This document shows, in pieces, positions 53,101-58,285 of a DNA stretch of 64,000 bases. Position 1 is the first letter of the stretch; every line of letters starts with the position of its first letter. The stretch comes from JBGAPH01 sp046349955 (GTDB taxonomy: Bacteria; Planctomycetota; Planctomycetia; Pirellulales; JBGAPH01): contig JAXMBI010000028.1 in NCBI GenBank assembly GCA_046349955.1, positions 52,172-116,171 of the forward strand. Reading direction: 5' to 3'. Below the pieces are notes generated by a model. That model was not told where the DNA came from. It made no database searches and saw only the letters and a list, made by a program, of their open reading frames with translations. Made by a program: the position numbers and the translations under genes.

Positions 53101-53299
53101 CATTTTCGGTCTGCTTCCCGCCTCACTGGCAACCGGGCTTGGCTCGGATGTTCAGCGCCCGTTGGCAACCGTCATCGTTTGGGGCCTATTCAGCTCGACC
53201 GTGCTGACGATCTTCGTTGTGCCGGTCTTCTATCGAATTCTTCCGCCGGCGGTTGCGAAGGTGGCAGGCGGCGCCAAGAGAATGGTTGGAGGACACTAG
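50180..53299 (+). CDS. RND efflux pump, CzcA/CusA heavy-metal type
   Basis: The 1,039-residue protein has the RND layout: an N-terminal helix, a large periplasmic loop (YPDISAQVVQVITTYPGRAPEEVERQVTVPIE in pieces, TIRSRTIFGLSVVQLVF), helices 2-6 containing ALDFGIIVDGAVIMVEHMARR (the acidic proton-relay region of metal-RND pumps), a second periplasmic loop and the C-terminal helices with GFCALFGIAIMDGVLMVRGIN. It would export divalent or monovalent metal cations, but the exact metal is not readable. CzcB and CzcC partners are absent. Base composition and codon use look less G+C biased than neighbours, which fits horizontal transfer. Confidence 0.9.
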   Translation: MIAQLIAACLRYRWIVLAVTACVCAAGAYAFILLPIDAYPDISAQVVQVITTYPGRAPEEVERQVTVPIEIAMRNVPNVDTIRSRTIFGLSVVQLVFVEGTEKYWARQRVQERLAAVILPTGAEAELGPLATAYGEVYRYELANDGTHDLMELRTLNDWVVIPRLLRAAGVAEVSNFGGLVKQFTITFRPADLDRYGLTLTDIVDSVQSNNTSSGGSVLQRGSMSFVIRGSGSLQDQTQIENIFVKSVGGTPVFLRDVASVDLGSLTPSGIFSKNQMDEGVEGIVLMRRGENPSLVLANVQDAVAELNKADLPPGVEVRPFYDREHLVDSTLHTVAHSVFLGVTLVVLVLLVFLGRASMAALVAFTIPFSLLFALVIMYLTKIPIGLLSIGALDFGIIVDGAVIMVEHMARRLGEAHESGDDRPTDEIVLQAAEEMERPVFFSILMIVVAYLPLLSLTSIEGLLFRPMALTMVYALVGSLSFALFVVPVLGSILFRGGYEEWENPLLKMARPLYARTLHWLMASRWLVVAGVVCMLAFVAVQIVPQLGAEFLPYMDEGVIWVRANFPEGTSLQQSSEYGGRIREIVTKMPDVQFISVQAGRSDSGTDPFPSSRLEIMIGPKDRDEWTQFRTKQELVAAIGKNLREEFPTTRFNFTQPIIDSVTEDTNGTSANLAIEFTGPDSDVLLSLAREAVDMLRGIRGAQDVNIEQEGPQPQLVVTPNRQLCARHNVLLADVSRLINVALGGEPIGTLFEGERRFDIAAKVDRQVANSPIAIGRLPVPSADGMPVPLSQVAKIELIDGQTIIARENGRRRITVRCDIVDRDQGGFVAEAQEKFASYIAAKVPAGYRVGWLGMFENLSRARNHFFYLIPITVAIIFVLLLVTFGSLKSALLVLVGIPFACLGALLALYFRDMHINVSTGVGFCALFGIAIMDGVLMVRGINVMREAGAGIEAAIIGGAEQRLRPILMTAVVAIFGLLPASLATGLGSDVQRPLATVIVWGLFSSTVLTIFVVPVFYRILPPAVAKVAGGAKRMVGGH

Positions 53300-53463
53300 C
53301 TCCTCGGTCGCAAGCAGCAGGATCACTCCCAAGAGGGCCCTGATCGTGTGCTTGTCGACGAGCGGGAGTAGCGCTGCGCCGAGGCGTACCCCAGAATCGA
53401 TCCCAGACCCATCAACGCGGCTGTGAAAAGAACGAGGTTGGGACCGCCGGAGCGGCGCTCGGG
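53289..53463 (-). pseudogene. TauE/SafE-type exporter remnant (C-terminal, frameshifted)
   Basis: On the minus strand one frame reads PERRSGGPNLVLFTAALMGL then GSILG, and the next frame continues VRLGAALLPLVDKHTIRALL then GVILLLATEEL. Together they match the last helices of TauE/SafE anion exporters. Adding one G to the GGGG run at 53389-53392 (CCCC on the plus strand) joins them. An upstream TAG at 53464-53466 blocks extension, and the 3' end overlaps the end of the RND pump gene. It is only about 60 residues, so the remainder has been lost. The assignment is by pattern only. Confidence 0.45.
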
Positions 53464-53585
53464 CTACTCAGCGTGCGCTGAAGAAGGACGGCAGGCTCAA
53501 AGGCCAGGATATTCACGGGGGCTTGCGGCCCTTCAGCCAGCTTACGTTGGCCGCTCGCGGTGCGGCGTTCGTCGCAGGCTACCGC

Positions 53586-54542
53586 TTAATCGAACAGCCG
53601 GCTGACCGATTCATTGCGGTGGATGCGCTTAATCGCTTCGCCCAACAGCGGCGCTACGCTGAGCGTGAGGAATTTGTCCGACAGCTTGCCGGGAGCATGG
53701 GGAATCGTGTCGGTGAGCACGACCCGCGTGAGCGGGGCGTTTTCCAGCCGCTCGATCGCCGGTCCGCAGAGCACGCCGTGCGTCGTCGCCACGAAGATCT
53801 CCTTCGCGCCCGCCTGGTGGATCGCGCGGGCAGCGCCGCAGATGGAACTGGCAGTGCTGATCATGTCGTCGAACATCAGGGCCGTTTTGCCTTCGACGCT
53901 CGCGCCGATGATGTTCTCCTGGTGCGTCTTCTCGGCGCTCGCGCGGCGCTTGTCGACGATCGCGAGCGTACCTCCCAAACGGTTCTTGTGCCCCAGGGCC
54001 CGCTTGATGCTGCCTTCATCGGGGCTGACGATCACGATCTGCTCCGTCGGCAGTTCCATGCGGAAGAAGTAGTCATTCAGCACCGGCGCCGCATACAGGT
54101 GGTCCACCGGAACGTCGAAGAAGCCCTGAATCTGCGGTGCGTGCAGGTCCATCGCCAGCACCCGGTCGGCCCCGGAGCGGGTGATGATGTTGGCCACCAG
54201 CTTGGCCGTGATCGGCACGCGGCCTTCATCCTTGCGGTCTTGGCGCGCATAGCCGAAATAGGGCATCACGGCCGTCACCCGCTCGGCGCTCGCCCGCTTG
54301 CAGCTCTCGATCATGATCAAGAGCTCCATCAGGTTTTCGTTCACCGGAGGGCAGGTGGGCTGCACCAGGAAGACGTCGCGGCCGCGAACGTCCTCGTCGA
54401 TCTTGCAGGAGATCTCGCCGTCGGGGAAGTTCCCCAGGTTGATGCGCCCCAGCGGCAGGCCCAAGTAGTCGCAAATGCGGGTGGTGAGCGCCGGATTCGC
54501 GCGGCCGCTAAAGATCTTCAGGTCGTTCATGTTGGCAGGCAT
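53586..54542 (-). CDS. prs: Ribose-phosphate pyrophosphokinase
   Basis: The 318-residue enzyme makes PRPP from ribose-5-phosphate and ATP. It shows LKIFSGRANPALTTRICDYLG, CKIDEDVRGRDVFLVQPTCPP, YFGYARQDRKDEGRVPI, VLAMDLHAPQIQGFFDVPVDHLYA and the PRPP-binding DDMISTASSICGAA, all normal for class I Prs. Length fits the bacterial enzyme. It is co-directional with, and 24 bases after, the GlmU-like gene. An internal ATG at 54530 (MNDLKIFSG) is an equally good start, since many homologues begin there. No Shine-Dalgarno decides between the two. Confidence 0.95.
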   Translation of the reverse strand: MPANMNDLKIFSGRANPALTTRICDYLGLPLGRINLGNFPDGEISCKIDEDVRGRDVFLVQPTCPPVNENLMELLIMIESCKRASAERVTAVMPYFGYARQDRKDEGRVPITAKLVANIITRSGADRVLAMDLHAPQIQGFFDVPVDHLYAAPVLNDYFFRMELPTEQIVIVSPDEGSIKRALGHKNRLGGTLAIVDKRRASAEKTHQENIIGASVEGKTALMFDDMISTASSICGAARAIHQAGAKEIFVATTHGVLCGPAIERLENAPLTRVVLTDTIPHAPGKLSDKFLTLSVAPLLGEAIKRIHRNESVSRLFD

Positions 54543-54566
54543 GGCGATGGAAGCGAAAACGGGCGA

Positions 54567-55337
54567 CTAGCGGCCCACGGAAGCCGGGGGCGTGCCGGCG
54601 CGAATCTGTTGCATGGCCTCTTCCACGACGCCCAGCTCGTCGACCGTGTTGATGCTCAGCACCTCGCAGGGGAGCAACACCGGCAACGCCCGCACATCCT
54701 TGCCGGCGGCCTTCAGCAGCCCCGGAGCGTCGGTAATATAGTACTCCCGCTGGGAGTTCTCCGCCCGCAATTGCCCGAGGGCCTCGAGCAGATCGGCGGC
54801 GTTGAACAGGTAGCAGCTCATGTTCACTTCGGTGATCCGACGCTGCTCGGGCGTGGCGTCCTTCTCTTCGACGATGGCCTGGAAGTCCCCTTGGCCGTTC
54901 CGCACGATGCGGCCAAGTCCGTGCGGGTCGGCCTTGTGCCCCGTGCCCAACAGGCAGGCAGGGCGGCGTTCGGCGAACTCGGCGAACAGCTTTTTCAGCG
55001 ATTGTGGCTGCAAGAGGGGGGAATCGCCGGCGACGACCAGCACCGGGCCGTTGTGCTGGGCGAGGTGCTCCCGGCAAACCATCACGGCATGGCCGGTGCC
55101 GAGCTGCTCCGGCTGGTCGACGAACGTGATCTCCCGGCGCCTCTTGAGCTCCTCCCGCACCAATTCGGCCCGGTAGCCAACGACCACCAGCGTTTCGGCC
55201 ACGCCGGCCTGCTCCAGGGCGTCGAGCACGTAGTGGACCATGGGCCGGCCGCTCACCGGCACGAGCACCTTGGGCAACTCGCTCTTCATCCGCGTGCCTT
55301 TGCCGGCCGCAAGAACGATCGCTAACTGCTTTTGCAT
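54567..55337 (-). CDS. GlmU-like UDP-sugar nucleotidyltransferase (uridylyltransferase domain only)
   Basis: The 256-residue protein corresponds to the N-terminal uridylyltransferase domain of GlmU: LAAGKGTRMKSELPKVLVPVSGRPM, then PEQLGTGHAV, VLVVAGDSPLLQPQSL, and GRIVRN with IVEEKDATPEQRRI and EVNMSCYLF. The left-handed beta-helix acetyltransferase half of GlmU is absent, so the protein would make a UDP-sugar (probably UDP-GlcNAc from GlcNAc-1-phosphate) but not acetylate glucosamine-1-phosphate. Stand-alone forms occur in planctomycetes. It lies immediately upstream of prs, 24 bases apart, sharing a nucleotide-sugar supply theme. ATG 55337 opens directly at the family N-terminus. Confidence 0.85.
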   Translation of the reverse strand: MQKQLAIVLAAGKGTRMKSELPKVLVPVSGRPMVHYVLDALEQAGVAETLVVVGYRAELVREELKRRREITFVDQPEQLGTGHAVMVCREHLAQHNGPVLVVAGDSPLLQPQSLKKLFAEFAERRPACLLGTGHKADPHGLGRIVRNGQGDFQAIVEEKDATPEQRRITEVNMSCYLFNAADLLEALGQLRAENSQREYYITDAPGLLKAAGKDVRALPVLLPCEVLSINTVDELGVVEEAMQQIRAGTPPASVGR

Positions 55338-55450
55338 GGAGACTTACGCTCGCGGGGCGAACGCCGAGGGGATGGGCGACAGACCCTCTAGTTTGCCATG
55401 CAGGGGCAATTCTGGCCAGCCGGAATGCCACCTGGAGGGTGGGGCAAGCC

Positions 55451-55691
55451 GTAGGGTGGGTCAAGCGGAGCGCAGACCCACCGCACCAGGCCGGCAAGAC
55501 CAGAGAGATCCGCGCCCGAATGCGCGTTGCATGCGACGGTCTCCAACGGTGGGGCTCACGTTGTTCGCCCCACCCTACACGACGTAGGGTGGGGCAAGCG
55601 AAGCGCAGACCCACCAACGGTGCAAGGGCTTGTCGACTCGTATTGAGCTACCAACGCAGGTGCGTCTGCGCTTCGCTTGACAGCACCCTAC
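55451..55691. repeat. GTAG family 2 repeats (three copies)
   Basis: Two forward copies at 55451-55482 and 55584-55615 begin GTAG and then form a hairpin: GGTGGGTC pairs with GACCCACC across a 12-nt AAGCG-AGCGCA loop. A third, inverted and diverged copy is at 55661-55691, and a half copy at 55567-55579. They fill the gap between the GlmU-like gene and aspartate kinase, where no gene is supported. They share the GTAG-plus-hairpin plan with the family 1 REPs but have unrelated stems. Confidence 0.7.
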
Positions 55692-55720
55692 AACGAGTCG
55701 ACCGATCGCGGCCAACTCCC

Positions 55721-57499
55721 CTACCGCAGCACGTCCGCAAACGCCTCTTGCAGCTTCCGCATCGCCGCCGGGCCTTTATCCCCCTGCACGACCACGTTCA
55801 CGCGCACCTCGCTCGTGGCCACCATCTCGATGTTGATGCCGGCCGCGGACAGGGCTTCGAAGGTGCGGGTGGCGACGCCGGCGTGGCTCCGCATGCCAAT
55901 GCCGGTGACGCTGAGCTTGGCCACCTGCGGCGCGCTGTCGACGCCGCCGCAGCCCAGCGCCGCGCCGATCTTCTTGGCTGTCTCCACCGCCTGCTTCAGG
56001 CTCGCCTGCGGTACGGTGAAGCTCAGGTTCGCCCGGCCGTCGCGCCCCGTGCTTTGCACGATCATGTCGACGAAAATGCCGGCCTTGGCGACTTCCTCGA
56101 ACACACGGGCCGCGATGCCGGGCTGATCGGGCACGTTCGACACGCTCACGCGGGCCTGGCTCTCGTCGAGCACGATCTCGTCGATCGTCAATTCCTCCAT
56201 CCGCTGCAAGCTGCGGAGGATGTCGGCCGGGTTCGAGCGGTCGTCGGCGTGGGCGTCCTCCGGCTTGCCGTGTTCGGCCGCGGTGGGCTGGCGTTCGAGC
56301 GTGAAGGCCCGGTGGACCACGCGCACCGCCTCGGCCGCCTGCTGGGCCGCCACGAGGACCGAGATCTTGATCTCACTGGTGGAGATCATCTGCAGGTTGA
56401 TCCGCGCATCGGCCAAGGCGCGGAACATCTTCTCGGCCACGCCGGTCTGAATGGCCATGCCGAGGCCGACGACCGAGACCTTGGCCACTTCTTGATCGTG
56501 GGTATAGCCTTCAGCGCCGAGATGGCGCACGGCGTCGTCGACGGCCTCGAGCGTGGCTGAGAGGTCGTCGCGGGCGACGGTGAACGACACGTCGGCGTGC
56601 CCTGCCGTGCCGACGTTTTGCACGATCATGTCGACCGTCACATTGCGGGCGGCGATCCGTGAGAAGATGGCCTGGCTCGTGCCGGGGCGATCGGGCACGC
56701 CGAGCACGGTGACGCGGGCCTCTCCCTTGGCGAGCGCGACACCCGAAACGGGCCGCAGGCGGGCCTCGGGCTCTTCCACGATCATCGTGCCAGGGGTGTC
56801 GCTGAAGCTGCTGCGGACGTGAATCGGCACGCCGAACTTCTTGGCGAACTCGATCGAGCGGCTATGCATGACCGCGGCGCCCAGGCTGGCGAGCTCGAGC
56901 ATTTCGTCGTAGCTCACCTGGGAGACGTGCCGGGCCTCAGGGAGCAGGCGCGGGTCGGTGGTGTAGACGCCGTCGACGTCGGTATAGATCTCGCAGGTGT
57001 CGGCCCCGAGCACGGCCGCCAGGGCCACGGCCGTGGTGTCGCTGCCGCCGCGGCCGAGGGTGGTGATGTTCAGGTTCTCGTCGATGCCTTGGAAGCCGGC
57101 GGCGATGACGATGTGCCCTTCGCCGAGCAACTGCTTCATCCGATCGGTGGAGATCGACTGGATGCGGGCCTTGGTGTGGGTGCTGTCGGTGCGAATGCCG
57201 ATCTGGGCGCCGGTGAGGCTCGTGGCCTTATGCCCCAGCGAGCAGACGGCCATCGCCATGAGGGCCACGCTCACCTGCTCGCCGGTGGAGAGCAGCATGT
57301 CGAGTTCGCGGGCCGGGGGCCGGTCGTTGATCTGGCGGGCCAGATCAATCAGGTGGTCGGTGTTGTGCCCCATGGCGCTCACGACCATCACCACTTGGTT
57401 GCCCGCCTGGGCGGCCCGAATGGCCTTCCGCGCGGCGGCCAAGATCTTCTGCGGATCGGCCACACTGGTGCCGCCGAACTTCTGCACGAGCAAAGGCAT
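55721..57499 (-). CDS. lysC: Aspartate kinase with four ACT domains
   Basis: The 592-residue enzyme phosphorylates aspartate in the first step of lysine, threonine and methionine synthesis. The kinase domain has KFGGTSV at residues 7-13, TGAQIGI, LGRGGSDTTAVALA and CEIYTDVDGVYTTDPR. After about residue 265 an ACT pair is followed by a linker rich in Ala, Glu and Asp (about 400-440) and a second ACT pair; VTVDMIVQN in the first and IFVDMIVQS in the second are repeat equivalents. Four-ACT aspartate kinases occur in cyanobacteria and planctomycetes and are feedback inhibited. REP units lie just upstream of its start. Confidence 0.92.
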   Translation of the reverse strand: MPLLVQKFGGTSVADPQKILAAARKAIRAAQAGNQVVMVVSAMGHNTDHLIDLARQINDRPPARELDMLLSTGEQVSVALMAMAVCSLGHKATSLTGAQIGIRTDSTHTKARIQSISTDRMKQLLGEGHIVIAAGFQGIDENLNITTLGRGGSDTTAVALAAVLGADTCEIYTDVDGVYTTDPRLLPEARHVSQVSYDEMLELASLGAAVMHSRSIEFAKKFGVPIHVRSSFSDTPGTMIVEEPEARLRPVSGVALAKGEARVTVLGVPDRPGTSQAIFSRIAARNVTVDMIVQNVGTAGHADVSFTVARDDLSATLEAVDDAVRHLGAEGYTHDQEVAKVSVVGLGMAIQTGVAEKMFRALADARINLQMISTSEIKISVLVAAQQAAEAVRVVHRAFTLERQPTAAEHGKPEDAHADDRSNPADILRSLQRMEELTIDEIVLDESQARVSVSNVPDQPGIAARVFEEVAKAGIFVDMIVQSTGRDGRANLSFTVPQASLKQAVETAKKIGAALGCGGVDSAPQVAKLSVTGIGMRSHAGVATRTFEALSAAGINIEMVATSEVRVNVVVQGDKGPAAMRKLQEAFADVLR

Positions 57500-57530
57500 G
57501 GGGAACTGGGAGCTCAGAGACTGGAACCAC

Positions 57531-57677
57531 GTAGGTTATGCTTCAGCATAACTCCGGCCGAATACGCGAGACGAACCGTTCGGCCGCCATTCGACGAATC
57601 GCGTTTTCTACGCCGCGGGCACGGGGGCCGCAAGGCCTAGATTGCGGCGCAAGTCGTTATGCTGAAGCATAACCTAC
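57531..57677. repeat. REP (GTAG family 1) pair, second BIME
   Basis: A forward unit has GTAG at 57531-57534 and hairpin GTTATGC-TTCA-GCATAAC at 57535-57552. An exact inverted unit is at 57656-57677. The flanks also match the cluster at 14897: GGAACC before the forward copy, then CTC-GGCCG after it, and GTC just outside the inverted hairpin. The inverted unit overlaps the stop codon of the ferredoxin-like gene (57674-57676). Confidence 0.75.
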
Positions 57678-57964
57678 GAGCTCGGCGTCGCCCCGGGCGG
57701 GGGCGTGCCCCGGCCTTCCCGTAGGTAGCCTGCCCGGCCCTGGGTGTGCTCGGCGAAGCTGGGGTCGGCGGGAAGGGCGCCCTTCGCCTGGGCCTGAGCC
57801 TCGAAGAGCCGCCGCAGATACCCCCGGCACCAGCCGCACCCTGTGCCGGCGCCAAAGCACTCGCTGAGCTGGGCCGCCCGCCGCGGCTGCTCCACGCGCA
57901 GAAAGTTGAGCAGCTTGCGCTTGGTGACGTGAAAGCAGAGGCAGACTTCGTCGTCGAGTTCCAC
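57674..57964 (-). CDS. BFD-like [2Fe-2S] protein
   Basis: The 96-residue protein carries a fer2_BFD domain. CLCFHV (C-x-C) lies near residue 8, and GAGTGCGWCRGYL (C-x2-C) near residue 45, together binding a [2Fe-2S] cluster. Bacterioferritin-associated ferredoxins reduce stored ferric iron so it can leave bacterioferritin, but similar domains also occur as electron carriers. No ferritin gene is near. The C-terminal 30 residues are Pro/Gly-rich and lack family similarity. The stop codon TAG lies inside the GTAG of an inverted REP, so the 3' end of the gene has been shaped by the repeat. Confidence 0.8.
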   Translation of the reverse strand: MELDDEVCLCFHVTKRKLLNFLRVEQPRRAAQLSECFGAGTGCGWCRGYLRRLFEAQAQAKGALPADPSFAEHTQGRAGYLREGRGTPPPGATPSS

Positions 57965-58131
57965 GGAAGCACAAGGCCGGGTTTGTGTAAAGGGCTGCGA
58001 GACTCGTGAGCGGAAACGCGCCCCGAACTCGCCTGCCCCCTTTCAGAATACGCCGTGTCGGGCCCGCGCCCTAACAGCTTCCGCGATGTGCCAAGCCTTG
58101 CGGCCTTTTTAGGTTATTCCGTCGAAATTGA

Positions 58132-58160
58132 TTGACGAAGGGCCTTGGGCCGCCTATGCT
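58132..58160 (+). promoter_or_regulatory. Sigma-70-type promoter
   Basis: TTGACG (58132-58137) and TATGCT (58155-58160) are separated by exactly 17 bases. The predicted start is near 58167, 41 bases before the stem of the terminator at 58208. Confidence 0.6.
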
Positions 58161-58166
58161 CAAAAT

Positions 58167-58247
58167 TCAATGCCCGGCCCAAGATGGCTGGTCAGTCCCG
58201 TCGCCACGAAAGCCCAGCGGCAACCTGCCGAACGGGCTTTCTTTTTT
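58167..58247 (+). ncRNA. Candidate small RNA or attenuator leader
   Basis: A transcript from the promoter at 58132 would reach the intrinsic terminator at 58208-58247 after about 80 nt, before the CRTAC1 start at 58286. It could be a stand-alone small RNA or a leader controlling readthrough into the gene. No known riboswitch core was recognised. Confidence 0.4.
58208..58247 (+). terminator. Intrinsic terminator upstream of CRTAC1 gene
   Basis: GAAAGCCC (58208-58215) pairs with GGGCTTTC (58234-58241), with an inner CGGCA/TGCCG stem, followed by six T (58242-58247). It is read on the plus strand, but no plus-strand gene ends nearby; it lies between a promoter and a coding start. Confidence 0.75.
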
Positions 58248-58285
58248 GGCTGGATGCCCAACCCCTTTGAGACTGCGACCAAGCC

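Noticed and set aside
58161..58247. c-di-GMP or other known riboswitch in the CRTAC1 leader
   Set aside because: The short leader lacks the conserved cores of the classes considered, so only a generic attenuator or small RNA is claimed.
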